From the NCBI RefSeq assembly GCF_017876675.1, contig NZ_JAGIOI010000001.1, positions 4,278,001-4,342,000 on the forward strand: DNA of 64,000 bases. The letters are read 5' to 3'. The notes under the pieces are model-generated. The model searched no databases. It had not been told where the DNA came from and saw only the letters and a program-made list of their open reading frames with translations. A program made the position numbers and the translations under genes. The first letter of the stretch is position 1, and every line of letters starts with the position of its first letter. This document shows, piece by piece, positions 34,177-43,622 of the stretch. The DNA is from Arthrobacter stackebrandtii. GTDB taxonomy: Bacteria; Actinomycetota; Actinomycetes; Actinomycetales; Micrococcaceae.

Positions 34177-35439
34177 TTACCGCGTCACCGGATGGCGCGG
34201 GGCGCTGACGTCAAAGACGTTGACGGGCGCCGGTTCGGGCTCTCCGGGTACGGGCTCCGGGGCGGGTGCCGTCAGCAGCGCTTCCAGCACCACGGCCTTG
34301 AGCTCCATGTCGCTGGCATCCCCCCAGATGACGCTTCGTCCGTCGACCAGCTTCAGCTCCACGGCGTCGGGTGAGGCGGCTGTGGCATTGGCCAGCTGGG
34401 ACAGGATTGTCTGGGGCAGGTTCGCCAGCACGGCCGTCATCGCCTTGAAGGTGTCCTGCCCGATCACGGCCTTGCCGCCGTCGATCAGTGGCAGCGGCAC
34501 GGATGCCGGGTCCGCGGTGGAGCCAAGCTCCACCCCGTCCGGGTCCACCAGGAGGTAGCTGTCTTCATTCTTGAGCAGGGCCACAGGCACCCGCTCCACA
34601 ATGTGGACCAGCAGCGTGGACGGCGGCTTGGCCTCAATGCTGGAACTTTTGACCTGCACCACCGGCTCCAGCAGCTTCTGGACGTCCTCGGCCGTCACCT
34701 GCGGCAGGGGTCTGCCGTAGACAGGCGCGATGGCATGGTCCAGGATCTTCGGGTCCACGAGCTTCTGTCCGTCAAAGACCACCGTCTTGACGGCCAGGAC
34801 AGGGGAAAACAGGGCGAAGGACATGACCAGGGCCAGCACGGCCAGAACGCCGGCCGTTCCATAGATGACGGCTCGGCGCCTGCGCTTGTGTGCAGGCATG
34901 GGAAAGGCCAGCACCTGCGCGTCAGTGCCGGCGTCCCCCGGTGCATGTTCCTCCCGTGCCGTTCCGGCGGCGGGACCGGGCCGGGAGGCGCCGGATCCGG
35001 CAGGCTTGGCCGCGCCGGGCCGGGGCGTGGCGGTTTTCCCAACGCCCGCCGTGGCTGATGCGGGTTCAGCGGGCGTGGCAGCTGCAGGGCCGGCCTTCCG
35101 GGAAGGGGCCTGGGCGCCCGAACCCGTCACCGGGCCGGGTACGGCCCTGGCCTTGGCCTTGACCTTCCCGCGAACCGGCTGCACTCCGCGCGCTTTTCCG
35201 CCGTCCGGCAGCGGTTCGACGGACACCTTTGAACTGGTGCTGCGCACCGCCCCCGCAGCCGGTGCGGCCTGGACCCGGGCACCGTCAGAGGACGGTCCAG
35301 CCGGCAGGTTCCGCGCCTGGCCATCACCGGCCGACGCCTCATGCGCCGGCGCTTCCTGCGCCTGCGGGTCGGCGGAGATGCCCGGGCCGTCGTGCCCCGG
35401 GCGGGTGCGAATGACGCGCGGCTTGCGCGGCTCAGCCAT
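34177..35439 (-). CDS. ftsQ: Cell division protein FtsQ (POTRA domain)
   Basis: FtsQ links early and late division proteins and regulates septal synthesis. The 420-residue protein has an unusually long Ala/Pro/Gly-rich cytoplasmic part (about 1-190), one membrane helix (about 193-215), a POTRA domain beginning KTVVFDGQKLVDPKI, then the beta domain (about 290-400). The ATG at 35439 overlaps the end of murC by 8 bp. The cytoplasmic part is much longer than in E. coli FtsQ and is low-complexity, so it is probably disordered. Confidence 0.93.
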   Translation of the reverse strand: MAEPRKPRVIRTRPGHDGPGISADPQAQEAPAHEASAGDGQARNLPAGPSSDGARVQAAPAAGAVRSTSSKVSVEPLPDGGKARGVQPVRGKVKAKARAVPGPVTGSGAQAPSRKAGPAAATPAEPASATAGVGKTATPRPGAAKPAGSGASRPGPAAGTAREEHAPGDAGTDAQVLAFPMPAHKRRRRAVIYGTAGVLAVLALVMSFALFSPVLAVKTVVFDGQKLVDPKILDHAIAPVYGRPLPQVTAEDVQKLLEPVVQVKSSSIEAKPPSTLLVHIVERVPVALLKNEDSYLLVDPDGVELGSTADPASVPLPLIDGGKAVIGQDTFKAMTAVLANLPQTILSQLANATAASPDAVELKLVDGRSVIWGDASDMELKAVVLEALLTAPAPEPVPGEPEPAPVNVFDVSAPRHPVTR

Positions 35440-36853
35440 GGCCGTGCCCCTGCAGCGCAGCCACAAGATCGGGCCCAAGCTCCGTGACGTCTCCTGCGCC
35501 AACCGTCAAGATGATGTCCCCAGCGACGGCCCCGCCAGCCAGCTGTGCGACGGCCGCGGCAGTGTCCGGCGCGTAGCCGGTGGGCTTGTGCAGCCGGGAA
35601 GTGATGAGTTCGCTCGTGACGCCGGGGACGGGGTCCTCGCGGGCCGGGTAAATGTCGAGCACGGCCACGGTGTCGGCCAAGTCCAGCGCCTGCGCAAATT
35701 CGGCGGCAAATTCTGCCGTGCGGGAGAACAGGTGCGGCTGGAACAAAACGTGTACCTTGTGTGATCCCGCCACGGTGCGGGCTGCATGAAGGGCGGCGGT
35801 GACCTCGGTGGGGTGGTGGGCGTAGTCGTCGTACACGGCCACGCCGCGCCCCTCCCCCTTGGCTTCAAAGCGGCGTGCGGCACCGCTGAACTGGGCCAGG
35901 CCGGCAACGGCAGCGGAAAGGTCAACACCAAGGACCACAGCCACGGCCAGGGCGGCCGCGGCGTTGCGCAGGTTGTGGTCGCCGGGAACGCCAAGCCGCA
36001 GTTCCACCTCCTGGGCCTCCCCGCCCGGCAGCAGCCCGGAACGCACCACCACGGAGGCGCTGGTGCGCAGCCCGTCCCGCTCCCCCGGGACCAGCCGAAT
36101 GTCCGCACCGTCGGCGAAACCGTAGCCCAGGCAGCGGGTCCCCGCAGCGGCGGCGTGCGCAGCCAAGGCGGCCGATCCGGCGTCGTCCAGGCAGGCCACC
36201 AGCGTGCCGTCGGCCGGCAGCAGGGCCACAAAATCCTCGAAGGCGGCAAAGACGGCCTCGGCCGTGCCGTAGTGGTCCAGGTGGTCGGCCTCCAGGTTGG
36301 TGACGACGGCCACTTGCGGGCGGTAGTTGAGGAAGGAGGCGTCGGATTCGTCGGCCTCGGCCACAAACACGGGTGCCGTGCCGTGGGCCGCGTTGACGCC
36401 GAGCCCCTGCACCGTGCCGCCCACCGCGAAGGATGCGTCCACCCCGGCGGCCCGCAGCATGACGGTGGCCATGGAGGTCGTGGTGGTCTTGCCGTGGGTG
36501 CCGGCGATCGCCACGACGGCGTCGTCCGCCATGGCGGAGGCCAGCGCCTGTGAACGGTGCAGCACGCGCAGCCCCGCGGCCCTGGCGGCAGCCAGCTCAG
36601 GGTTGGACTCGCGGATGGCGGTGGATACCACCACGGTGTCGGCCCCGGCGACGTTTCCGGCGGCCTGGCCCAGGAACACGGCGGCGCCCATGCCCTTGAG
36701 CTGTTCCAGCCCGGCAGAATTCCGGGCGTCGGAGCCGCTGACGGCAACACCCTGCCCCAGCATGATGCGGGCGATCGCGGACATGCCCGCCCCGCCCATG
36801 CCGATGAAGTGCACGCGGCCGAGTTCAGCCAGTGTCGGTGGAATGTAAGCCAC
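35432..36853 (-). CDS. murC: UDP-N-acetylmuramate--L-alanine ligase
   Basis: MurC adds L-alanine to UDP-MurNAc. The 473-residue form has the N-terminal HFIGMGGAGMSAIARI, the ATP loop GTHGKTTTTS at 118-127, the central EADESDASFLNYRP and the late DDYAHHPTEV. I chose the GTG at 36853, preceded by AGGAAGGAA about 10 nt before; the ATG at 36874, which overlaps the murG stop as ATGA, is a credible alternative adding seven residues. It is part of the tightly packed mur-fts operon. Confidence 0.96.
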   Translation of the reverse strand: MAYIPPTLAELGRVHFIGMGGAGMSAIARIMLGQGVAVSGSDARNSAGLEQLKGMGAAVFLGQAAGNVAGADTVVVSTAIRESNPELAAARAAGLRVLHRSQALASAMADDAVVAIAGTHGKTTTTSMATVMLRAAGVDASFAVGGTVQGLGVNAAHGTAPVFVAEADESDASFLNYRPQVAVVTNLEADHLDHYGTAEAVFAAFEDFVALLPADGTLVACLDDAGSAALAAHAAAAGTRCLGYGFADGADIRLVPGERDGLRTSASVVVRSGLLPGGEAQEVELRLGVPGDHNLRNAAAALAVAVVLGVDLSAAVAGLAQFSGAARRFEAKGEGRGVAVYDDYAHHPTEVTAALHAARTVAGSHKVHVLFQPHLFSRTAEFAAEFAQALDLADTVAVLDIYPAREDPVPGVTSELITSRLHKPTGYAPDTAAAVAQLAGGAVAGDIILTVGAGDVTELGPDLVAALQGHGHG

Positions 36854-36870
36854 GGGGGTTGTTTCCTTCC

Positions 36871-38025
36871 TCATGCGCTGGGCGTCCCGCCAGCGGCAAA
36901 TACCATGTCGGCCATGCGTTCTGCGGCGTCTCGAATGCCGTGCCGGGCAGCGGCCGCCCCCATCTGTTCCAGCCGGGGGCCGTCCAGGACCAGCGGCACC
37001 AGTTCGCGCTCGATCCAAGCTGCGTCAAGGTCTCCGTCGGCAACCAGCACTGCTGCGTCCGCGCGCACCAGTTCGTCGGCGTTGCGGGCCTGCTCACCGT
37101 TGCCAATGGGCAGCGGGACAAACACTGCGGGAAGCCCGACGGCGGCCACCTCCGACACCGTGCCCGCGCCTGAGCGGCACAGCAGCAGGTCGGCTGCCGC
37201 GTAGACATCCGCCATGGTGTCCACATACTCGCGCTGGCTGTACAGGGGGGCAGCAAGCGTCGTGCCGTCGTCGTTGAGGACCGGCTTGCCCTTGCCTGTG
37301 ATGTGGAGGGTCTGGATGCCGGCCGCGGACAGCGCGGACAGGGCTCCGGACACGGCAGTGTTCAGCCGCAATGCGCCCAGTGAGCCGCCGGTGACGATCA
37401 GTGTGGGCAGCTCCGGGTCCAGGCCCAGGCGTTCGCGGGCACCGGCACGGGCGCCGGCACGGTCCAGCCCGGCAATGTCGGCCCTCATGGGCATGCCCAC
37501 CAGGTGGGCGTGGCGGATCTTGGTTGCGGCAAAGGCCGTGCCCACATGGCTGGTGAACCGGGCCCCCACCCTGTTGGCCAGGCCGGCCCGGGTGTTGGCC
37601 TCATGGATGACGATCGGCACGCCGAGTGACTTTGCGGCCAGGTACATGGGGGTGCAGACATAGCCTCCCACACCCACCAGCACGTCAGCCCCGGCGTTGT
37701 TGAGGATGGCCTTGGCCGTGGTGACGGCCTGCCGCATGCGCACGGGCAGCCGGGCCAGGTCCGCGGAGGGCCGCCGCGGCAGCGGGATGCGTTCAATGAA
37801 GGCAAGTTCGTGCCCGGCTGCAGGGACCAGCGTCTCCTCGAGCCCGCCCCTGCTGCCCACGGCCACGATCCCGGCCCCGGGCTGCTGTTTCCGGATGGCG
37901 GCGGCGATGGCCAGCAGCGGGCTGACATGCCCGGCAGAACCGCCCCCGGCCAATACGACGGACAGCGGCTGCCCCTGGCGTTCCGGGCGGCGCTCCGCCG
38001 GTGTCTGGTTGTGGTGCTGCATCAT
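36871..38025 (-). CDS. murG: UDP-GlcNAc:lipid I N-acetylglucosaminyltransferase
   Basis: MurG turns lipid I into lipid II on the inner membrane face. The 384-residue GT28 protein has [15 protein letters not shown] near 27-41, [28 protein letters not shown], the sugar-nucleotide site [10 protein letters not shown] and the late [14 protein letters not shown]. The ATG at 38025 overlaps the ftsW stop (ATGATG over TGA); the second ATG is equally possible. murC follows 17 bp or less downstream. Confidence 0.96.
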   Translation of the reverse strand: MMQHHNQTPAERRPERQGQPLSVVLAGGGSAGHVSPLLAIAAAIRKQQPGAGIVAVGSRGGLEETLVPAAGHELAFIERIPLPRRPSADLARLPVRMRQAVTTAKAILNNAGADVLVGVGGYVCTPMYLAAKSLGVPIVIHEANTRAGLANRVGARFTSHVGTAFAATKIRHAHLVGMPMRADIAGLDRAGARAGARERLGLDPELPTLIVTGGSLGALRLNTAVSGALSALSAAGIQTLHITGKGKPVLNDDGTTLAAPLYSQREYVDTMADVYAAADLLLCRSGAGTVSEVAAVGLPAVFVPLPIGNGEQARNADELVRADAAVLVADGDLDAAWIERELVPLVLDGPRLEQMGAAAARHGIRDAAERMADMVFAAGGTPSA

Positions 38026-39446
38026 TGGCTTTTCTTGGTGCTTTCTGCTGTGGTGCGGGCCGGCGTGCTGCCAGTTCGCAAAGTGCTGCGGCCCCGTGCG
38101 CCGCGGCGCTGCGTGCCGGACGGTTCGGTGCGTGAGAAGGACAGGACCACGCCAATGGCGGCAAGGACCATGATCAGCGCTGTGCCGCCATAGGAAATGA
38201 GGGGAAGGGGCACGCCGATCACGGGCAAAAGGCCCACCACCACGGAAATGTTGACCACGGCCTGGCCGATGATCCAGGTCAGGATCATGCCGCAGGTGAC
38301 CCTGGCGAAAGTGTCGTTGCGCGTGTTGATGACGCGGAAGATGGCGTAGGCCAGGACGGCGTACAAGGCCACGATGACGATGGTGCCCATGAGGCCGAAT
38401 TCCTCGCCAATGATGGCGAAGATGAAGTCGTTGTGCGCTTCGGGGATCCAATTCCATTTCTGCCGGCTCTGCCCCAGGCCCACACCGAACCACCCGCCAG
38501 AAGCCAGGGCATACACACCGTTGAGGTACTGGTCGCAGGAGCCGGCCACGCTGCAGTCTCCCAGCCAGCTGGCAAAGCGGCCAGTCCGGTTGTCGCTGGA
38601 AATGTTGGCCACCAAGGCGACAATGGCGGCAGCTGCCACGGCCACTCCAAGGGTCCAGGCGCGCACACCTGCGAACGTCAGGCCCGCCAGGACCATGATT
38701 CCGACAATGACGGCGGTGCCAACGTCATGGCCCAGCAGGATCAGCACCAGAATGATTCCGGCGCCCACACCCACGGGCAGGACGACGTGCACGAAGTCGC
38801 GCACCAGGCGCCCCTTGGCGGCAAGCACAGCGCCCATCCAAACGGCCAGGGCAAGCTTGGCGGCTTCTGACGGCTGGAACTGGATGCCGGCCAGGTTGAC
38901 CCAGTTCAGGTTGCCGTTGACGTTCACCCCGAGCGGCGTAAACACGAGCACGAGCAGGGCCATGGCGAGGAGCATCAGGAACGGCGCGAGCTTGCGCCAA
39001 AGGGCCTGGGACACGCACGAGAGCACGAACATGAGCATGAGGCCGCCGACGGCAAAGGCCGACTCCTTGATGAAGAGGTCGTAGGGGTCCTCCCCCTTGG
39101 AAATGGTTTCGGCCGTGGAGGCCGAAAGCACCGTCATGCGCCCGATCATGGTCAGCGCAATCGTGGTGCCGACGATCCAGTAGTACCAGACGGTGGGACG
39201 GCCGACCCTTGCGTTGAACCAGTCCCGGAACCCCTGAAAGGGCCGGGTCCGTGCGGACTTGCCCCGGCCGACTGGATGCGACACCGCGGGCTTGGCGGCA
39301 GCCGGCTTGGCAGTACCGGTTGTGGGTTCGGAAGGTTTAGCAGCCGGCTTGGCTGCAGCCCGCCCGCCTTGGGCGGGCCCGGCACCCTTCCCTGCACGGG
39401 GTCCTCCTGTGGCGCCCCGTCCCGGCTGTGTGGGTGTCCTGGCCAC
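38022..39446 (-). CDS. ftsW: Septal peptidoglycan polymerase FtsW (SEDS family)
   Basis: FtsW polymerises lipid II at the septum together with FtsI. The 474-residue protein has a Pro/Ala/Lys-rich cytoplasmic start (about 1-65), about ten membrane helices, the SEDS motif [31 protein letters not shown] near the large loop, [16 protein letters not shown] and [12 protein letters not shown] near the end. I chose the GTG at 39446, which shares one base with the murD stop and has AGGGA 6 nt before; the longer open frame only overlaps murD. The basic C-terminal tail resembles those reported to bind FtsZ or FtsI. Confidence 0.95.
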   Translation of the reverse strand: MARTPTQPGRGATGGPRAGKGAGPAQGGRAAAKPAAKPSEPTTGTAKPAAAKPAVSHPVGRGKSARTRPFQGFRDWFNARVGRPTVWYYWIVGTTIALTMIGRMTVLSASTAETISKGEDPYDLFIKESAFAVGGLMLMFVLSCVSQALWRKLAPFLMLLAMALLVLVFTPLGVNVNGNLNWVNLAGIQFQPSEAAKLALAVWMGAVLAAKGRLVRDFVHVVLPVGVGAGIILVLILLGHDVGTAVIVGIMVLAGLTFAGVRAWTLGVAVAAAAIVALVANISSDNRTGRFASWLGDCSVAGSCDQYLNGVYALASGGWFGVGLGQSRQKWNWIPEAHNDFIFAIIGEEFGLMGTIVIVALYAVLAYAIFRVINTRNDTFARVTCGMILTWIIGQAVVNISVVVGLLPVIGVPLPLISYGGTALIMVLAAIGVVLSFSRTEPSGTQRRGARGRSTLRTGSTPARTTAESTKKSQ

Positions 39447-40975
39447 TAGGAGTCCCTGTCGGCGCTCGCCCGTGATTCCAACAGCTCCCGGACGGCGTCC
39501 ATGAACGCCTCGCCCCGGTGCGCGTAGGAGGTGAACTGGTCCATGGAGGCCGACGCCGGCGCCATCAGCACGGTGTCCCCGTCCTGTGCCAGGGAGTCGG
39601 CCATGGCAACGGCCTCGGCCATCACGGCGTCCCCGCGCAGTGCGGAGGTGTCGGCATGGCGTCCGCCTTCGGCCCGGGTCGCCATGACCTGGACGGCCGG
39701 TGCATGTGCGGCGAGGGCGGCTGCGAGGTCCGAGCTGTCGGCGCCGATCAGGATCACGGCCTTGAGCCTGGCCGCGTGGGCCTTGACCAGGTCGTCGTAG
39801 TTGACGCCCTTGGACAGTCCGCCTGCAATCCAGATGACGGGCTTGAAGGAGGCCAGGGAGGCGGCGGCGGCATGCGGGTTGGTGGCCTTGGAGTCGTTGA
39901 CCCACAGCACACCTTCCGCGGTGGCGACAGGCTGGATGCGGTGTTCACCGTTGTGGTAGGCCACCAGGCCTGCCCGGACGTGCTCCGGCTTCAGGCCGTA
40001 GGCAAGCACCAGGGCTGCTGCAGCGGCGGCGTTGGCGACGAGGTGGCGGGGCACGAGGTCGCCGATGTCGCTGACCTTGGCCAGCTCGGCGGCCGAGTCC
40101 TTGCGCTCGGCAATGAAGGCCCTGTCAACCAGCAGGCCTTCCACGACGCCCACCATGCTGATGGAGGGGATGCCGGTGGTGAATCCCACGGCACGGCAGC
40201 CTTCCTGCACGTCGGCCCCCTCAACCATCCGCTCGGTCTCGATCTGCTCGGCGTTGTAAACACAGGCGACCCGCGTGTTGTTGTAGATCTTGGCCTTGTC
40301 CGCGGCGTAGTTCTCAAAGCTGCCATGCCAGTCGACATGGTCTTCGGCCAGGTTCAGGCAGACGCTGGACACGGGCGCCAGTGACTGCGTCCAGTGCAGC
40401 TGGAAGGTGGAAAGTTCCACGGCCAGGGCATCCCAGCCCTCGGGGTCCCGGACTGCGTCGAGAATGGGCGTGCCAATGTTCCCGGCGGCGATGGCGCGCA
40501 GCCCGGCCACCTGCAGCATGGATTCCACCATGGTGGTGGTGGTGGTCTTGCCGTTGGTGCCGGTGATGGTGATCCATTCGGCCGTCCTGCGGCCTTCCTT
40601 GGTGCGCACGCGCCAGGCCAGCTCGACGTCGCCCCAGATGGGAATGCCTGCCTGCGCCGCGGCGGCCAGCAGCGGGTGGCTGGGCCTGAAGCCGGGGCTG
40701 GTGACGACCAGTTCTGCGTCCCGTCCGTCAACCAGGGGCAGCACGGTGGAGGTTTCCTCGCCGAGGAGCACATCCTTGACGCCCACGATCTTGAGGGTGT
40801 CGGCGTTGCCGCGTGCCTCGTCGTCGTCCGCGGCGGCAACCACCACAACATGGGCGCCCAGCTCGGCGAGGGTGTCCGCCACGGAGAAACCGGTCTTGCC
40901 GATTCCGGTGACGACCACGCGCAGCCCGGCCCAGTCGGCATCCCAGCTGGTCAGCGACTCGAGTCGGTTTTCCAT
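39446..40975 (-). CDS. murD: UDP-N-acetylmuramoylalanine--D-glutamate ligase
   Basis: MurD adds D-glutamate to UDP-MurNAc-L-Ala. The 509-residue protein has the N-terminal Rossmann domain (VVVTGIGKTGFSVAD), the ATP loop GTNGKTTTTT at 139-148, the central LNLAEDHVDWHGS and the late VNDSKATNPHAA. The ATG at 40975 is preferred; an ATG at 40999 inside mraY is also in frame. No strong ribosome binding site is visible, so coupling to mraY translation is likely. The stop overlaps ftsW by one base. Confidence 0.95.
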   Translation of the reverse strand: MENRLESLTSWDADWAGLRVVVTGIGKTGFSVADTLAELGAHVVVVAAADDDEARGNADTLKIVGVKDVLLGEETSTVLPLVDGRDAELVVTSPGFRPSHPLLAAAAQAGIPIWGDVELAWRVRTKEGRRTAEWITITGTNGKTTTTTMVESMLQVAGLRAIAAGNIGTPILDAVRDPEGWDALAVELSTFQLHWTQSLAPVSSVCLNLAEDHVDWHGSFENYAADKAKIYNNTRVACVYNAEQIETERMVEGADVQEGCRAVGFTTGIPSISMVGVVEGLLVDRAFIAERKDSAAELAKVSDIGDLVPRHLVANAAAAAALVLAYGLKPEHVRAGLVAYHNGEHRIQPVATAEGVLWVNDSKATNPHAAAASLASFKPVIWIAGGLSKGVNYDDLVKAHAARLKAVILIGADSSDLAAALAAHAPAVQVMATRAEGGRHADTSALRGDAVMAEAVAMADSLAQDGDTVLMAPASASMDQFTSYAHRGEAFMDAVRELLESRASADRDS

Positions 40976-40980
40976 CACAT

Positions 40981-42093
40981 TCACAGTCGTACAATCCATT
41001 CAGCGTAAAAGGCTCCCAGGCCCACGGCCACCATCAGTCCGGCGAGGATCCAGAAGCGGACCACCACTGTCACTTCCCGCCAGCCCTTGAGCTCAAAGTG
41101 GTGCTGCAGGGGCGCCATGAGGAAGACACGCTTGCCCTTGGTCAGCTTGAAGTAGCCCACCTGGATGATGACGGAGCAGGAGATCAGCACGAACAGGCCG
41201 CCGATGATGGGCAGGAGCAGTTCGGTGCGGGAGAGGATGGCGAAGCCGGCAATGGCGCCGCCGATGGCGAGGGAGCCGGTGTCGCCCATGAAGATCTTGG
41301 CCGGGGAGGTGTTCCACCACAGGAAGCCGATCAGTGCAGCGAACATGATGACGGAGATCAGGGACAGGTCCAGCGGGTCGCGCACTTCGTAGCAGACGGA
41401 GTCGGCGGGGAACTTCCGGGACCCGCAGGCCTGGCTGCTCTGCCAGAGGCCCATGAGCGTGTAGGCGCCGAACACCAGGATGGCGGCACCGGTGGCCAGG
41501 CCGTCGAGGCCGTCCGTGAGGTTCACGCCGTTGGTGGCGGCGGTGATGATGAAGTTGGACCACAGGATGAACAGCACGACGCCGAGCCCGGCCCCGGCGA
41601 ACGCCAGGTTCAGCCAGGGAATGTCGCGGGCAAAGGAGATGAACGTGCTGGCCGGGGTGACCCCGGCGCTGTTGGGGAAGCCCAGCGCCATGACGGCGAA
41701 GGAAATGCCCACCACGGCCTGCCCGATCAGCTTGCCCTTGGGGTCAAGGCCGGTGTTGTGCTGCTTGGTGATTTTCAGGAAGTCGTCAAGGAAGCCCACC
41801 AGGCCCATGCCCACCATGAGGTAGATCATCAGCAGGCCCGACGCCGAGGGGCCGGGCAGGTTGGGGTTCATCAGCCACACGAGCAGGTGGGTGATGAAAT
41901 AGGCCGCCACGACGGAGCCGACCACCACGGTGCCGCCCATGGTGGGGGTGCCGCGCTTGATCTGGTGGGTGGTGGGGCCGTCCTCGCGGATGATCTGTCC
42001 GTAGCCTTTTTTAACGAGGAAGCGGATGAACAGGGGGGTGCCGATCATGGCAAAGGCGAGAGCCAAGCCTGCACCGATAAGCAATGCAATCAT
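40981..42093 (-). CDS. mraY: Phospho-MurNAc-pentapeptide translocase
   Basis: MraY makes lipid I by moving phospho-MurNAc-pentapeptide to undecaprenyl phosphate. The 370-residue, ten-helix protein has REDGPTTHQIKRGTPTMGG near 36-54, the Mg-site FLDDFLK at 101-107, NGVNLTDGLDGLATG near 190-204 and the cytoplasmic HHFELKGW near the end. The ATG overlaps the murF stop by 4 nt (ATGA). Confidence 0.97.
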   Translation of the reverse strand: MIALLIGAGLALAFAMIGTPLFIRFLVKKGYGQIIREDGPTTHQIKRGTPTMGGTVVVGSVVAAYFITHLLVWLMNPNLPGPSASGLLMIYLMVGMGLVGFLDDFLKITKQHNTGLDPKGKLIGQAVVGISFAVMALGFPNSAGVTPASTFISFARDIPWLNLAFAGAGLGVVLFILWSNFIITAATNGVNLTDGLDGLATGAAILVFGAYTLMGLWQSSQACGSRKFPADSVCYEVRDPLDLSLISVIMFAALIGFLWWNTSPAKIFMGDTGSLAIGGAIAGFAILSRTELLLPIIGGLFVLISCSVIIQVGYFKLTKGKRVFLMAPLQHHFELKGWREVTVVVRFWILAGLMVAVGLGAFYAEWIVRL

Positions 42094-43622
42094 GGCTGGG
42101 CGGTCCTTTCACCGGGGGTGTTGTCAGTGGTTTGTTCGGGGTGCTCCCCCGTGGGTAATGCTATCCGATCGCCCAGGAATCGAAGGCCCGCGCCATTCGA
42201 GGACTTGAATAAAACTATGTCTCCGGGCGCCAGTTCCGCCCGCAGCACCGCCTCCGCAGCGTCGGCGTCGGGCACGAACATGGATTCGTCCCCCCAGGAA
42301 CCTTCCATGACGGCGCCCACGTGCATGGCCCGGGCGCCGGCGCCCACCACCAGCAGGCGGGAGATGTTGAGGCGGACGGCGACACGGCCCACGAGGTCGT
42401 GCTCGAGGACGGAGTCTGTGCCAAGTTCAAGCATCTCCCCCAGCACGGCCCAGGTGCGCCGGGTGCCGCTGCCGCCGAGTTCGGCGAGGGTTCGCAGGGC
42501 AGCCCGCATGGATTCCGGGTTGGCGTTGTAGGCGTCGTTGATGACGGTGACGCCGTCGCTGCGGTCAGTGCGTTCCATCCTGTGCCGGCTCACGGGCCCC
42601 TGGCTATTCAGCGAGTCGGTGATGGCCGACGGCGCGACGCCCAGGGCGTGCGCCGTGGCGGCGGCCGCAAGCAGGTTTGCCACGTGGTGCAGGCCAAGCA
42701 ACCGGCTGCTGACAGCAAAGCTGCCCGGGGTGCCGGGGAAGGAAAGGTCAAATTCGGGGTGTCCGTCGGCGTTGGTGCGCACCCCGCGGGCCTGCACGGT
42801 GCCGGCCGCTGCGCGGTTCGCGGACCCGGCGCCGGCTTCCGGTGCAGCCTCGGCGTCGGCGCTGCTGAAGAACGTGATTGGTGCGGCGGAGCGTGCGGCC
42901 ATGGCACGGACCCGGCCGTCGTCAAAGTTCAGCACGGCGCGGCCGGACGGTGCCAGGGCGGCCACCAGCTCGCCCTTGGCCGTGGCGATGTTGTCAATGG
43001 AGCCGAACTCGCCGGCGTGGGCGCTGCCGACGCCGAGGACGACGCCGAGGTCCGGGTGGACAATGTTGGCCAGGTAGCTGATCTGGCCCATCTTGGTGGC
43101 ACCCATTTCAATGATCAGGTAGCGGGTGGTTTCCACTGCCCGGAAGACGGTGAGGGGCACGCCCACCTCACCGTTGTAGGAGCCCACGGGGGCCACGGTT
43201 TCCCCGGCCTGCGAGAGGATTCCCTGCAGCAGGTCCTTCGTGGTGGTCTTGCCGGCAGAGCCGGTGATGCCGATGACGTCCAGTGCGGAGTGCTCCCGGA
43301 TGCGGGACACCACGGCGGCGGCAAGCGTCCCCATGGCGAGGACGGCGTCGGCGACGATGACCGCCGGGAAGGGCGTCCCGGCGTCGTCCGCGGGCACCGC
43401 CCGCTCGGCCAGTGCCAGCACGGCACCGGCGGCGAAGGCTGCGGCGAGGAAGTCGTGGCCGTCGGCGTTTTCGCCTGCCTTGGCAACATACATGCCGCCG
43501 GGGGCCAGCTCCCGCGAGTCCGTGGCGATGGCCGCCACGTCAATGCGCAGGGCGGGGTCCGTGCCGGCGGTGAGCGTGCCGTTGGTCAGTTCGGCTATCT
43601 GGGCCGCGGAAAAATCAATCAT
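42090..43622 (-). CDS. murF: UDP-MurNAc-tripeptide--D-alanyl-D-alanine ligase
   Basis: MurF adds D-Ala-D-Ala to complete the UDP-MurNAc-pentapeptide. The 510 residues have a MurE/F-type N-terminal domain, the ATP loop GSAGKTTTKD at 121-130, the EMGATKMGQISYLANI segment and the late INDAYNANPESMRAAL. Its start overlaps murE by 8 bp and its end overlaps mraY by 4 bp, typical of coupled operon genes. Confidence 0.96.
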   Translation of the reverse strand: MIDFSAAQIAELTNGTLTAGTDPALRIDVAAIATDSRELAPGGMYVAKAGENADGHDFLAAAFAAGAVLALAERAVPADDAGTPFPAVIVADAVLAMGTLAAAVVSRIREHSALDVIGITGSAGKTTTKDLLQGILSQAGETVAPVGSYNGEVGVPLTVFRAVETTRYLIIEMGATKMGQISYLANIVHPDLGVVLGVGSAHAGEFGSIDNIATAKGELVAALAPSGRAVLNFDDGRVRAMAARSAAPITFFSSADAEAAPEAGAGSANRAAAGTVQARGVRTNADGHPEFDLSFPGTPGSFAVSSRLLGLHHVANLLAAAATAHALGVAPSAITDSLNSQGPVSRHRMERTDRSDGVTVINDAYNANPESMRAALRTLAELGGSGTRRTWAVLGEMLELGTDSVLEHDLVGRVAVRLNISRLLVVGAGARAMHVGAVMEGSWGDESMFVPDADAAEAVLRAELAPGDIVLFKSSNGAGLRFLGDRIALPTGEHPEQTTDNTPGERTAQP